From positions 1 through 35,785 of the forward strand of contig JAUYJC010000181.1 in assembly GCA_030688735.1 (NCBI GenBank): a DNA stretch of 35,785 nucleotides. The letters are read 5' to 3'. A program made the position numbers and the translations under genes. Each line of letters opens with the position of its first letter. Positions within the stretch are counted from its first letter, which is position 1. Source of the DNA: Deltaproteobacteria bacterium (GTDB lineage: Bacteria > Desulfobacterota > Binatia > UBA9968). This document shows, piece after piece, positions 26,783 through 34,513 of this stretch. The notes beneath the pieces are model-generated. The model was not told where the DNA came from. It ran no database searches and was given only the letters and a program-made list of their open reading frames with translations.

Positions 26783-28537
26783 ATGAGCGATACCGCAGCG
26801 GCTGGCGCGGCCCACGCAGCGCATGGCCATCACGCAGAGCTTGGGTTCCTGCGCACCTATATCTTTTCGACGGATCACAAAATGATCGGCCGCCAGTTCC
26901 TCTTCCTCGGTCTCTTTATGCTCTTGATCGGCGGGATGCTGGCGATGATGGTGCGCTGGCAATTGGCGTGGCCGGAGACCGCGGTGCCGGGAATGAGTTT
27001 CATTCCCGAGCCCTACATGTATGGCGGGATCATTCCACCCAGTACCTACAACGCGCTTTTCACCATGCACGCGACCATCATGATCTTCTTCGTGGTCATG
27101 CCGATCATGGTCGGGAGCTTCGGCAATTTTCTCATCCCTCTGATGATCGGCACCCGCGACATGGCCTTCCCCAAGCTGAACATGTTCTCCTTCTGGGTCG
27201 GTGCCGTGGCCGGCGTGGTCATACTCTCCAGTTTTTTTGTCGTCGGGGGGCCGGCGGCGTCCGGCTGGACAGGTTACGCGACTCTGTCGGCCAGAGCGCA
27301 ATACACCGGAGTCGAGTGGGGACAAAATCTTTGGATCATCAGCCTCCTGATCCTCGGCATCTCGTCACTGATGGGCTCGATCAATTACATCACCACGATT
27401 ATTAACATGCGCGCGCCCGGCATGACTTACTTTCGCATGCCGCTGACGATCTGGTCGTTGTTTATTACGGCCATTCTTCTGCTCCTCGCCCTGCCGGTTC
27501 TCACGGCCGCGTTGACGATGCTGCTCTTCGATCGCACAATGGGGACGAGCTTCTTCCTGCCGGAAGGCGGGGGAGAGCCGCTGCTGTGGCAGCATATGTT
27601 CTGGTTCTTCGGCCATCCGGAAGTGTACATCCTGGTGCTTCCGGCAATGGGTGTGACCTCGGATCTGATCTCGACGTTTTCCCGCAAGCCGATCTTCGGT
27701 TACCACGCCATGGCTTTCTCCATGATCGCCCTTGCGTTTCTCTCCTGGATCGTCTGGGGCCATCACATGTTCGTCAGCGGCATGAACCCGCTGCTCGGCA
27801 CCGCCTTCATGATGACCACGATGGTGATCGCGGTGCCGTCGGCGATCAAGACATTCAACTGGCTTGGCACCCTCTGGGGCGGCAGCATCCGCTTCACGGT
27901 ACCGATGCTTTTTGCGTTAGGGTTTATCTCGAATTTCTTGATCGGCGGTCTGAGCGGTATCTTCATGGCTTCCACGCCGGTGGACATCTTCATCCACGAC
28001 ACTTACTACATCGTCGCCCACTTCCATTACGTCGTCGCGGGGATCATTTTCGCGCTGTTCGCCGCGGTCTATTACTGGTTTCCAAAAATGTTCGGCCGTA
28101 TGACGAATGAGCCGCTGGGCAAAATTCATTTTGTTCTGACCTATATCTTTTTCAACGGCGCCTTTTTCCCGATGCACTTTCTCGGCGTCGGCGGCCACAT
28201 GCGGCGGATCTACAACCCGATGCAGTATGAGTTCCTGATGCCCTTGCAGTACTGGAATGTGTTCATTACGGTGAGCGCGCTTATACTCGGCGCTTCGCAG
28301 ATTTTTTTCCTGTTTAATTTCTTCTGGAGTCTGTTTGCCGGCAAGAAGGCTGAACGAAATCCCTGGCAGGCCAACACTCTGGAATGGGTCGCGCCGACGC
28401 CGACGCCGCATGGAAACTTCGAAGTTCAGCCGGTGGTCTACCGCGGCCCTTACGAATACAGCTCCCCCGAAGTGAAAGAAGACTGGCTGCCGCAGGACAA
28501 AAACCTGGGAACCGGCGCGGCGACGCGGGCGCACTAG
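26783..28537 (+). CDS. coxA: Cytochrome c oxidase subunit I
   Basis: The catalytic heme a/heme a3-CuB subunit that reduces O2 and pumps protons. It is 584 aa with about 12 helices. Heme a ligands are His96 and His415. Heme a3 is held by His413 (HDTYYIVAHFHYVV). CuB is held by His278, His327 and His328, with the cross-linked Tyr282 in GHPEVY. Glu280 and Asp126 mark a D-channel and Lys302 (RKPIFGY) a K-channel, so it is a type A1 oxidase. GGAGG lies 10 nt before the ATG. A His-rich N-terminus (HAAHGHHAE) precedes the core. Confidence 0.98.
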   Translation: MSDTAAAGAAHAAHGHHAELGFLRTYIFSTDHKMIGRQFLFLGLFMLLIGGMLAMMVRWQLAWPETAVPGMSFIPEPYMYGGIIPPSTYNALFTMHATIMIFFVVMPIMVGSFGNFLIPLMIGTRDMAFPKLNMFSFWVGAVAGVVILSSFFVVGGPAASGWTGYATLSARAQYTGVEWGQNLWIISLLILGISSLMGSINYITTIINMRAPGMTYFRMPLTIWSLFITAILLLLALPVLTAALTMLLFDRTMGTSFFLPEGGGEPLLWQHMFWFFGHPEVYILVLPAMGVTSDLISTFSRKPIFGYHAMAFSMIALAFLSWIVWGHHMFVSGMNPLLGTAFMMTTMVIAVPSAIKTFNWLGTLWGGSIRFTVPMLFALGFISNFLIGGLSGIFMASTPVDIFIHDTYYIVAHFHYVVAGIIFALFAAVYYWFPKMFGRMTNEPLGKIHFVLTYIFFNGAFFPMHFLGVGGHMRRIYNPMQYEFLMPLQYWNVFITVSALILGASQIFFLFNFFWSLFAGKKAERNPWQANTLEWVAPTPTPHGNFEVQPVVYRGPYEYSSPEVKEDWLPQDKNLGTGAATRAH

Positions 28538-28577
28538 AAAGTAGAAGTCGGACGGCAGATGTCGGAAGTCAGAAGGA
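28536..28577. repeat. Period-7 array RGAAGTC between coxA and ctaA
   Basis: Six 7-mers in a row: AGAAAGT, AGAAGTC, GGACGGC, AGATGTC, GGAAGTC, AGAAGGA. The array starts at the coxA stop codon and ends 2 nt before the preferred ctaA ATG, so its last unit also supplies the Shine-Dalgarno-like AGAAGGA. It is the only such array found inside the oxidase operon. Confidence 0.75.
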
Positions 28578-28579
28578 TA

Positions 28580-29500
28580 ATGGCGGATTCGGTGTGGCCC
28601 CATCGGCTCGCGGTCGCGCTCGCCTGCGCGACCTTTCCATTGCTTTTCATCGGCGGCCTGGTCACCAGCAAAGGCGCGGGGCTCGCCGTTCCCGATTGGC
28701 CGACCAGCTTCGGTTACAATATGTTTCTCTACCCGTGGTCGAAGATGGTCGGCGGAATTTTTTATGAACATAGCCATCGATTGGTGGCGTCCGTGGTGGG
28801 ACTCTTGACGATCATCCTGGCCGGAACGTTTTGGTTCAAAGAATCGCGCGCTTGGCTACGCTGGCTTGGCGTGGCTGCGCTCATTCTGGTCATCATCCAG
28901 GGCGTGCTGGGCGGGCTCCGGGTTGTGTTGCTGGAGTATACGCTGGCGATTGTTCACGCTTGTCTCGCCCAGGCATTTTTTGCTTTGACCGTAAGCTTGG
29001 CTCTGTTCACCGCCCCGGAGTGGCGCCGGCCGTTGGCCGAGGAGCCGTTCGCCGACGGCGGAAAATTGCGCGGTCTCTGCGCGATGACGACGGCTATGAT
29101 ATATCTCCAGATCGCTCTCGGCGCCGTGCTGAGGCATACCGGGACTCGGGTCGACGCGCATCTGTTCTTTGCGCTGATTGTCGCTGTCCATGTGATTCTC
29201 ATTCTGCGCCGCGTCACTAAATTCGATCCGCGTCGCCCGGGCTTGTCACGCCCAGCGGTCTTTCTGACGATTCTGTTGGCGATCCAAATTCTACTGGGCG
29301 TCGGGTCATACTTTGCCAAGTTCACGCCGTACTTGCGCTTGCCGATGAAAGCCGTCGTCCCGTTGACCACGACGCACCTGGCGATCGGCGCCTTGATGCT
29401 GGCCACCGCGTTGCTGCTGACGTTACGCAGTAATCGGTTGAGCGGCACGCCGGCGCCTCTGCCAAAGCACAACGTTTTAAGCGAGCAGTATTCGTCATGA
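28580..29500 (+). CDS. ctaA: Heme A synthase
   Basis: Oxidises the C8 methyl of heme O to the formyl group of heme A, needed by CoxA. It is a COX15/CtaA membrane protein of 306 aa with about eight helices in two similar halves. The four conserved histidines are seen in YEHSHRL, IVHACLAQ, DAHLFF and TTHLAIG. The segment GLAVPDWPTSFGYNMFLYPW is typical of the longer, COX15-like group. The ATG at 28580 is chosen because it begins the first helix and follows AGAAGG; an in-frame ATG at 28559 lies inside the repeat. The stop overlaps ctaB by 4 nt. Confidence 0.95.
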   Translation: MADSVWPHRLAVALACATFPLLFIGGLVTSKGAGLAVPDWPTSFGYNMFLYPWSKMVGGIFYEHSHRLVASVVGLLTIILAGTFWFKESRAWLRWLGVAALILVIIQGVLGGLRVVLLEYTLAIVHACLAQAFFALTVSLALFTAPEWRRPLAEEPFADGGKLRGLCAMTTAMIYLQIALGAVLRHTGTRVDAHLFFALIVAVHVILILRRVTKFDPRRPGLSRPAVFLTILLAIQILLGVGSYFAKFTPYLRLPMKAVVPLTTTHLAIGALMLATALLLTLRSNRLSGTPAPLPKHNVLSEQYSS

Positions 29501-30402
29501 GCACGCGCAGCGCAGCCGTCGAAACAGCGCTCGTCGGCGTCAAGCGCCGCGGCGCGGATTATTACGAACTGACCAAGCCCAACGTCGTATCGATGGTCCT
29601 GGTGACCGCCTTTGTGGGTTTTTACGTCGCTTCGCCGGAAATACCCAACTATTTGCTGCTGATCAAAATGCTGTTCGGCACAGCCTTGGCTGCGGGCGGC
29701 ACGCTCGCTCTCAATCAGTTTATGGAACGGGACACCGACGCGTTGATGGCGCGGACGCGCCGCCGCCCGATTCCCGACGGGCGGGTGCCACCGGTCGAAG
29801 CGCTCTGCTTCGGGATATTACTCGCGCTTTCCGGGCTCGTTTATCTCGCCGTCGCAGTGAACTTTCTCAGCGCCCTAGTGACCGCCTTTATCACCCTGAG
29901 CTATCTGGTTCTCTATACGCCGATGAAGCCGCGCAGCTCGCTCTGCATGATCGTCGGCGCGGTGCCCGGCGCGCTGCCGCCCGTCATCGGTTGGGTGGCC
30001 GTCCGCGGTGATTTCGATATCGCGGCCTGGGTGTTGTTCGCCATATTGTTCCTCTGGCAAATTCCCCACACGCTGGCGATCGCGCGACTATACCGCGACG
30101 ATTATGCCAAGGCGGGCATTCAGTTCCTGCCCGTGATCGAGCCGGATGGCGGCAGCACCAATCGCCAAATTGTCAGTCACTGCGCCGCGTTGTTGGCGGT
30201 GAGTTTGCTGCCCACGTTGCTCGGTCTGGCCGGCGGCGCCTATTTCATCGTCGCGTTCTTCCTCGGCTGCGGTTTTCTCGGGAGCGGGATTCGCCTCGTG
30301 GCCTCGTCCACCCTTACCCGCGCCCGGCAATTGCTCTTTGCGTCGTTGATTTACTTACCCGTGCTGCTCCTGGTCATGGCGCTGGACCGGGTGCCGTTAT
30401 GA
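29497..30402 (+). CDS. ctaB: Protoheme IX farnesyltransferase (heme O synthase)
   Basis: Adds a farnesyl group to heme B, making heme O for CtaA. It is a UbiA-superfamily membrane prenyltransferase of 301 aa. The Mg-diphosphate motif is NQFMERDTDALMARTRRRP (Asn73 to Asp81), and the second motif follows as LYRDDYAKAGIQFLP. The start overlaps ctaA by 4 nt and the stop overlaps the next small gene by 4 nt, so heme A production is translated together with the oxidase subunits. Confidence 0.97.
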   Translation: MSTRSAAVETALVGVKRRGADYYELTKPNVVSMVLVTAFVGFYVASPEIPNYLLLIKMLFGTALAAGGTLALNQFMERDTDALMARTRRRPIPDGRVPPVEALCFGILLALSGLVYLAVAVNFLSALVTAFITLSYLVLYTPMKPRSSLCMIVGAVPGALPPVIGWVAVRGDFDIAAWVLFAILFLWQIPHTLAIARLYRDDYAKAGIQFLPVIEPDGGSTNRQIVSHCAALLAVSLLPTLLGLAGGAYFIVAFFLGCGFLGSGIRLVASSTLTRARQLLFASLIYLPVLLLVMALDRVPL

Positions 30403-30524
30403 GCGAATCTCTTATGATCCGACCTGATAGACCGCGGCTCAAGAACCGCCACCTGGGCCTGATCCTGGCGCTGGCCATGTTGCTCTATATCGCGGCGGTG
30501 ATCGTGTTTATCATCATATATTAG
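30399..30524 (+). CDS. Small single-span membrane protein, CoxF-like
   Basis: A 41-aa frame overlapping the ctaB stop by 4 nt (ATGA). The N-terminal 19 residues are polar and basic (RPDRPRLKNRHLG). One hydrophobic helix follows (LILALAMLLYIAAVIVFIII) and the protein ends in Tyr-stop. Short basic-head, one-helix proteins at the ctaB/coxC junction are known in proteobacterial oxidase operons (CoxF and similar small assembly proteins). The match is by size, topology and position, not by motif. The tight coupling and strong helix argue that it is real. Confidence 0.75.
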   Translation: MSESLMIRPDRPRLKNRHLGLILALAMLLYIAAVIVFIIIY

Positions 30525-30546
30525 GCGCCTTGGCTAAAGTGGATTC

Positions 30547-31206
30547 ATGGCACAAATTTCGATCGCAAAACGATTGGACGAAACGCTAGTCGAAATGGAT
30601 CGGGAGCGACCTGGGTTTGGCGGCGGCGAGCCACCGCCAGTATTGCAACAGACGCCGATCGGCAGCAACGCCTGGCTTGCAATCTGGATGTTCCTTGGTG
30701 CCGAGGCGATGTTTTTCGCGGGGTTGATGGGCGCCTATATCGTATTTCGCGTCGGCGCCGCGGTCTGGCCGCCGCCGTTTCAACCGCGGCTGCCCGTCGG
30801 CGTCACCGGCGTAAACACGATGTTTTTGCTCGCCAGCGCGGTCACGATCCGTGTGGCGCTGCGCAGCGCGCGCCGTGGGGACGGCACCCAGCTAATTCGT
30901 TGGCTCGGCTTGACGGGGCTTCTCGGGGCGATTTTTCTCGCCGTTCAGGGCTACGAGTGGATCGAATTGATCCAGTTCGGGCTGACGGTGTCGAGTAGCG
31001 TGTACGGCGGCTTGTTCTATACGCTGATCGGGTTTCACGCGCTGCATGTATTCGGCGCTCTCGTCTGGCTCATGGTGGTCTTCGTCCTGGCTCGGCGTGG
31101 GCACTACGCCAAAGATCACTACGTGGGCGTGCAAACCTGCGCGATGTACTGGACCTTCGTCGTCGCCTTATGGCCGGCGCTTTACGGTTTGGTTTATCTC
31201 TATTAG
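30547..31206 (+). CDS. coxC: Cytochrome c oxidase subunit III (first copy)
   Basis: A heme-copper oxidase subunit III of 219 aa, the short five-helix bacterial form. Family segments include WLAIWMFLGAEAMFFAGLMG, the QGYEWIELIQFG stretch with the conserved glutamate, TLIGFHALHVFGALVWL, and the C-terminal MYWTFVVALWPALYGLVYLY. Subunit III stabilises the proton-uptake path of subunit I. A soluble Pro/Gly-rich N-terminus of about 40 residues precedes helix 1. The ribosome site is weak. A second subunit III gene follows two genes later; the two proteins are clearly different sequences. Confidence 0.93.
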   Translation: MAQISIAKRLDETLVEMDRERPGFGGGEPPPVLQQTPIGSNAWLAIWMFLGAEAMFFAGLMGAYIVFRVGAAVWPPPFQPRLPVGVTGVNTMFLLASAVTIRVALRSARRGDGTQLIRWLGLTGLLGAIFLAVQGYEWIELIQFGLTVSSSVYGGLFYTLIGFHALHVFGALVWLMVVFVLARRGHYAKDHYVGVQTCAMYWTFVVALWPALYGLVYLY

Positions 31207-31258
31207 ACAGGTTGGTTTGACAGTGGAGAATTGTTAGGCTAGTTTTCGATTGTCTCAA

Positions 31259-31549
31259 ATGCTGAAACGAAAAACCCTATTGACTTCGCTGCTCGCCGGA
31301 TTAGCGGCGACGTTCGCACCCGCTCTCGCCTGCGCCTGTGCCGTTTGTTTGACCGGCGACGGCGATCCGACGGCGAACGCGTTTAACTGGAGCGTGCTTT
31401 TTCTCATGGCGACGCCTTACGCGGTCGTCGGCTCCATTGCCGGCTGGCTGGTATACAGCTACCGGCGCGCGGCGGTGAAACGAGATCAGGACCACGCGAC
31501 CGAGAGTGCATTGCATTTAGCCTTGAGCGAGAAGGAGAGTGGAAGATGA
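31259..31549 (+). CDS. Small exported membrane protein with CxCxxC motif
   Basis: A 96-aa protein. A signal-like N-terminus (KRKTLLTSLLAGLAATFAPALA) ends in CACAVCLTGDGD, with Cys25, Cys27 and Cys30. One helix follows (about 44-67) and a short basic cytoplasmic tail. Cys-x-x-Cys small proteins recur in oxidase operons of uncultured bacteria. A role in copper or heme handling or disulfide exchange is a guess from the cysteines. The ATG at 31259 is preferred over an in-frame TTG at 31250, although neither has a clear ribosome site. The stop overlaps the second coxC by 4 nt. Confidence 0.75.
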   Translation: MLKRKTLLTSLLAGLAATFAPALACACAVCLTGDGDPTANAFNWSVLFLMATPYAVVGSIAGWLVYSYRRAAVKRDQDHATESALHLALSEKESGR

Positions 31550-32154
31550 GCGATGCTGCTGCGCTGCACGCGGAGGCTGAACCCCAAGAGTCCCCGCTGA
31601 CGCCGGAGAGTTGGGGCAAGCTGGGGATGTGGCTGTTCCTGGCAGGCGACGCCATGTCGTTCGGCTGCTTGATCGTCGGTTACGGCATCCTGCGCCACGC
31701 GAGCAAAAGCTGGCCGGTGCCGGCGGCAGTTCTCGGCATCAACCTGACCGCGTTCATGACCTTCGTGCTGATCGTCAGCAGCGTTACCATGGTGCTCTCG
31801 CTTTCGGCCATTCAACACGGTGACCGGGCCAGATTCAAAAAATTTATGGGCCTTACCATTCTGGGCGGCCTGTTTTTCCTGGGTTGCCAGGCCTACGAAT
31901 GGACGCACTTGATTCATGAGACTTTGCCGAAATATAACCTGGCATTCAGCAAGGATCTGTTCGCGACGACCTTTTTTGTGCTTACCGGCTTTCACGGCAT
32001 GCACGTGACCGGTGGCGTGATCTACAATATTTGTGTGTTGGCGGCCGTCACCCGGGGCCGCTACCAGGCCAAACATGTGGAGATCGCCGGCCTCTATTGG
32101 CACTTTGTCGATCTGGTTTGGATACTCATTTTCACTTTCGTTTATCTAATCTAG
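31546..32154 (+). CDS. coxC: Cytochrome c oxidase subunit III (second copy)
   Basis: A second five-helix subunit III protein of 202 aa. Family traits are SWGKLGMWLFLAGDAMSFG, GCQAYEWTHLIHE, FVLTGFHGMHVTGGVIYN and the end GLYWHFVDLVWILIFTFVYL, the classic subunit III finish. This C-terminus matches the family better than that of the first copy. AAGGAG lies upstream inside the preceding gene. It overlaps the CxCxxC gene by 4 nt. Either both proteins assemble as a pair or one serves a variant enzyme. Confidence 0.93.
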   Translation: MSDAAALHAEAEPQESPLTPESWGKLGMWLFLAGDAMSFGCLIVGYGILRHASKSWPVPAAVLGINLTAFMTFVLIVSSVTMVLSLSAIQHGDRARFKKFMGLTILGGLFFLGCQAYEWTHLIHETLPKYNLAFSKDLFATTFFVLTGFHGMHVTGGVIYNICVLAAVTRGRYQAKHVEIAGLYWHFVDLVWILIFTFVYLI

Positions 32155-32176
32155 AAAAGCACAGAGGAGTTCTGCA

Positions 32177-32455
32177 ATGTCTGAAACCGCGCATCCCGAA
32201 CCGAACTACATGGGCGTGTTTTGGTGGCTACTGGCTTTGACGATCATTGAAGTCGCGGTCATTTACCTGCCCATCGCCAAGTTCGCCATCACGATCATGC
32301 TGATCACCATGGCGATAACCAAAGCCGCGCTGGTCGCCCTCTACTTCATGCACTTGAAGTTCGAGCGCCGCACCTTGGCGCTGGTCGCGGTGTGCCCGTT
32401 CGTGCTCTGTGTTTTTCTGATTCTCATGCTGACGCCCGACATTTTTCCCCATTGA
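32177..32455 (+). CDS. coxD: Cytochrome c oxidase subunit IV (prokaryotic COX4)
   Basis: A 92-aa subunit with three predicted membrane helices (about 11-33, 35-57 and 66-88). The KAALVALYFMHLKFERR segment, with the conserved FMHL, is the mark of the prokaryotic subunit IV family (CtaF/CoxD type). It helps assembly and stability of the oxidase. GAGGAG lies about 8 nt before the ATG. Its stop codon overlaps the TTG start proposed for the DUF420 gene (TTGA). Confidence 0.9.
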   Translation: MSETAHPEPNYMGVFWWLLALTIIEVAVIYLPIAKFAITIMLITMAITKAALVALYFMHLKFERRTLALVAVCPFVLCVFLILMLTPDIFPH

Positions 32456-32868
32456 TTACCGCCTCAGATTTACCGACTCTCAATGCGGCGCTGAATTCCC
32501 TCAGCGCCGTTTTTCTTTTCGTCGGCTATCTGTTTATCAAAGCGCGAAATAGCCGCGCCCATCGCCTTTGCATGCTCGCGGCCTGCGGCAGTTCGACGCT
32601 GTTTTTAATTTCGTATCTTTTTTACCACTACCAGGTCGGCTCCGTGCCGTTCAAAGGCGTCGGCACAATTCGCGTCGTCTACTTTGCGATTCTGATCTCG
32701 CACACGATACTTGCGACGACCGTGGTGCCGCTGGCGCTGATCACGCTCAGCCGCGCGCTGCGGGAAAGATTCGACGCGCACCGGCGCATCGCGCGCTGGA
32801 CTTTGCCGATCTGGCTCTACGTCTCGGTCACCGGCGTCATCGTCTACGCGATGCTGTACAGGTTCTAA
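32452..32868 (+). CDS. ctaM: DUF420 membrane protein, CtaM-like oxidase assembly factor
   Basis: A four-helix membrane protein of 138 aa in the DUF420 family. The Staphylococcus aureus member CtaM is required for a functional aa3-type oxidase. Family features are SDLPTLNAALNSLSAVFLFVG, AHRLCMLAACGSSTLFL, YHYQVGSVPFKGVG, ISHTILATTVVPLAL, HRRIARWTLPIWLYVSVTG and the C-terminal VIVYAMLY. No ATG exists at the family-expected N-terminus. The TTG at 32452, overlapping the coxD stop by 4 nt, fits best; an ATG at 32392 would lie inside coxD. It is the last gene of the oxidase operon. Confidence 0.85.
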   Translation: MITASDLPTLNAALNSLSAVFLFVGYLFIKARNSRAHRLCMLAACGSSTLFLISYLFYHYQVGSVPFKGVGTIRVVYFAILISHTILATTVVPLALITLSRALRERFDAHRRIARWTLPIWLYVSVTGVIVYAMLYRF

Positions 32869-32934
32869 TAACATCTTAGCAAACTACAGCACCTGAGTTC
32901 GGATGGTGTATCGGGTGCCGAAAGGCAACGAGTC

Positions 32935-33025
32935 GTCATTCCGGCCGAGTTGGCGATAGCTAGCGAGAGCCGGAATCCAGAAATTTCAGAGACGTCTGGA
33001 TGCCCGCTTTCCCGGGAAAGACGGA
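32935..33025. repeat. Degenerate palindromic intergenic element
   Basis: ATTCCGGC (32938-32945) pairs with GCCGGAAT (32969-32976). CCAGA then pairs with TCTGG, followed by TGCCCGCTTTCCCGGGAAAGAC. This resembles the GTCATTCC...GGAATCCAG...CTGGATGCCCGC type of dispersed palindrome seen in many proteobacterial genomes. It follows the oxidase operon in a 281-nt stretch without a supported gene and may mark the operon end. Confidence 0.65.
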
Positions 33026-33149
33026 TGATGTGCTTTTCGGACAAGCGAAGCTTGCATTCTAAGGAAAACGCCGGACGAAAGTCCGGAGAAGTTTACTGGA
33101 CGGTTCCCGCGCGCGTAAGGCGTTTGCGCTGTTGGACCAAGAATTTTTT

Positions 33150-33674
33150 CTATCCTGCTCTTTTCCCGCTGTTGCCCCCGGCCATACGCGTCCATAACCC
33201 TTTTAACCATTCGTAACCCTGCGGCCCGGTGAGCAAGATTCCGGCGCTGAAAACGGCCCAGCTTAAAACCCAAACTGCGACCGTCGCGCCGAGTTTCACG
33301 CTCCCTGAAAACGGCAGGTAAAGGAGAATGACGGGATACGCCAGGTAGACCAAAAAACTGCCGGCGATCAGCGCGGTGCCTGCAATGAAACGCAGCGACT
33401 TCTGACCCTGGGCGGGTGTGCGGGATAAGTCGATCAATTTTAGAAGAGCGGAAGGCGTGGTATGTTCTTGTAAGTCTTTGGTTGCCCCTAAGTTTGGTTG
33501 GAATCTTTCCACAGCTGTTACAATCTTCTCGTGTCTTTGCGCTACCCAAGTCGAGCATGAAATATGCCAAGGAATTGCGCGTGGTTTCATTGGCCTCAGA
33601 GTTCCATCTTGATCGGGTTTGTTAACCGTTGGGGCGAACGATAGGCGCTTAAACACAACAGAATTGGCGGTCAT
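33150..33674 (-). CDS. Hypothetical membrane protein
   Basis: A 174-aa frame, the only likely minus-strand gene right of 26 kb. Residues about 1-90 are polar and not recognised. The C-terminal half has two hydrophobic helices (FIAGTALIAGSFLVYLAYPV and GATVAVWVLSWAVFSAGILL) followed by a basic tail ending GGNSGKRAG. The helices look like genuine coding sequence. The N-terminal part is less convincing, and the start may be the ATG at 33590, which has GAGG close by. No domain is recognised. It points toward the end of the oxidase operon. Confidence 0.5.
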   Translation of the reverse strand: MTANSVVFKRLSFAPTVNKPDQDGTLRPMKPRAIPWHISCSTWVAQRHEKIVTAVERFQPNLGATKDLQEHTTPSALLKLIDLSRTPAQGQKSLRFIAGTALIAGSFLVYLAYPVILLYLPFSGSVKLGATVAVWVLSWAVFSAGILLTGPQGYEWLKGLWTRMAGGNSGKRAG

Positions 33675-33871
33675 TCAAAGGTGAAATGACAAAGATGTAT
33701 GGCTTGCCGGAGGGGCTCCAGACACCTGTTGCGTTAATTCTGCTACTTAGAATTCTGCTGAAGCGTCATTCGACTCAAGCGCTTTATGAGGTCCGTTCAT
33801 TGACAGCGGCAAATTGTTTAAGCTAGATAGACTCTGGTATTTATATTTTGGAAAGGCGACGAGCAGGCAAC

Positions 33872-33952
33872 ATGGCGCTTAAATCAATTGGCATTGTCGG
33901 TTGCGGAGCCATAGGCAAGGCGCTGATCCATGCCGTGGCGAGCGGCAAAAAC
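33872..33952 (+). pseudogene. 5' fragment of an aspartate dehydrogenase gene
   Basis: The first 26 codons read MALKSIGIVGCGAIGKALIH and on to Gly-Lys. They match the start of the intact gene at 34962 with 62 of 78 identical bases. Ten of the twelve differing codons are synonymous; only His/Asn and Ser/Ala change. After about 33949 the similarity stops and the frame ends without the rest of the enzyme. The Rossmann glycine motif GxGxxG is kept, but no catalytic domain follows. The synonymous pattern shows the copy diverged while still functional, so it is a fragment of a paralogue or foreign allele rather than a recent tandem duplication. Confidence 0.85.
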
Positions 33953-34187
33953 TTCCCGACCATGCATCGGGCAAGTCACCCGGCAAGTTGTTACCCCTCA
34001 TGTGATCCCGCAACTCGCCGCAGTGCTTGAGGCGGTAGCTCAAAAACCGAAATCGCGGGAAGAGCCACAGAGTGCTGCTAGACTCAAAGGACGTGAACAC
34101 TTCCGCAAGGCCCAGCTGGAACCGTTGCTTGCCGCCGGCGTGCGAGAGCAAGAACGTAAGCTAAGGGATAATGGAAACGCTATATGA
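33930..34187 (+). pseudogene. Decayed C-terminal winged-helix fragment (Fic/RecG-like family)
   Basis: Downstream of the aspartate dehydrogenase fragment, in another frame, about 70 residues resemble the C-terminal winged-helix end of Fic-family or AlbA-domain/RecG-like proteins. The traces are VTRQVVTPHVIPQL, KSREEPQSAARLKGREHFRK and QLEPLLAAG, where relatives have QVTPQV, SREELQxALGLKDREHFRK and YLxPALEAGL. The usual following DKPxSRLQxYRLT segment is lost. No start of its own is credible, because the ATG lies in the neighbouring fragment. The end overlaps the MNT gene by 4 nt. Family assignment is from memory of the pattern and is moderately sure. Confidence 0.5.
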
Positions 34188-34513
34188 AAGCTAGAAAGAA
34201 GATTTCGGGTGAGGAGATCCTTCAGGAAATCGTGCGGCGAATTGTGGCGGCGGTTCAGCCAGAAAAAATCATTCTTTTTGGCTCGGCGGCCAGAGGAGAA
34301 ATGGGGCCGGACAGCGATCTGGATTTCCTAATCATAACTGCCTGCGATCATCGACGGAATACCGCGCGGAAGATTCGACGCCGGCTTATCGGAATCGGTT
34401 TTCCCATAGATATCATTGTTGCGAAGCCGGAGGACATTGAACGCTACAGGAACGCGATAGGTCTCATTTACCGACCCGCTCTAAAGGAGGGGAAGGTGCT
34501 TTATGCCGCCTAA
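34184..34513 (+). CDS. mntA: MNT-type nucleotidyltransferase antitoxin (MntA-like)
   Basis: A 109-aa minimal nucleotidyltransferase. The catalytic motif GSAARG (33-38) plus SDLD (44-47) with Asp45 and Asp47, and a third aspartate Asp76 (FPIDIIV), are all present, so it looks active. In HepT/MntA systems this protein is the antitoxin, neutralising the HEPN toxin by adding AMP to it. It lies upstream of and overlaps the HEPN gene by 11 nt. The start overlaps the decayed fragment before it by 4 nt, suggesting that translation was formerly coupled to a lost gene. Confidence 0.88.
   Translation: MKARKKISGEEILQEIVRRIVAAVQPEKIILFGSAARGEMGPDSDLDFLIITACDHRRNTARKIRRRLIGIGFPIDIIVAKPEDIERYRNAIGLIYRPALKEGKVLYAA

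Noticed and set aside
32986-33570. 194-codon minus-strand frame overlapping the hypothetical membrane protein
   Set aside because: Arginine-rich, low-information sequence without hydrophobic segments; the overlapping frame at 33150-33674 has clear membrane helices and is preferred.
33848-34030. 60-codon frame covering the aspartate dehydrogenase fragment, as an intact small gene
   Set aside because: Only the first 26 codons match a known family; the rest is out-of-frame sequence of the next fragment, so it is treated as a pseudogene.
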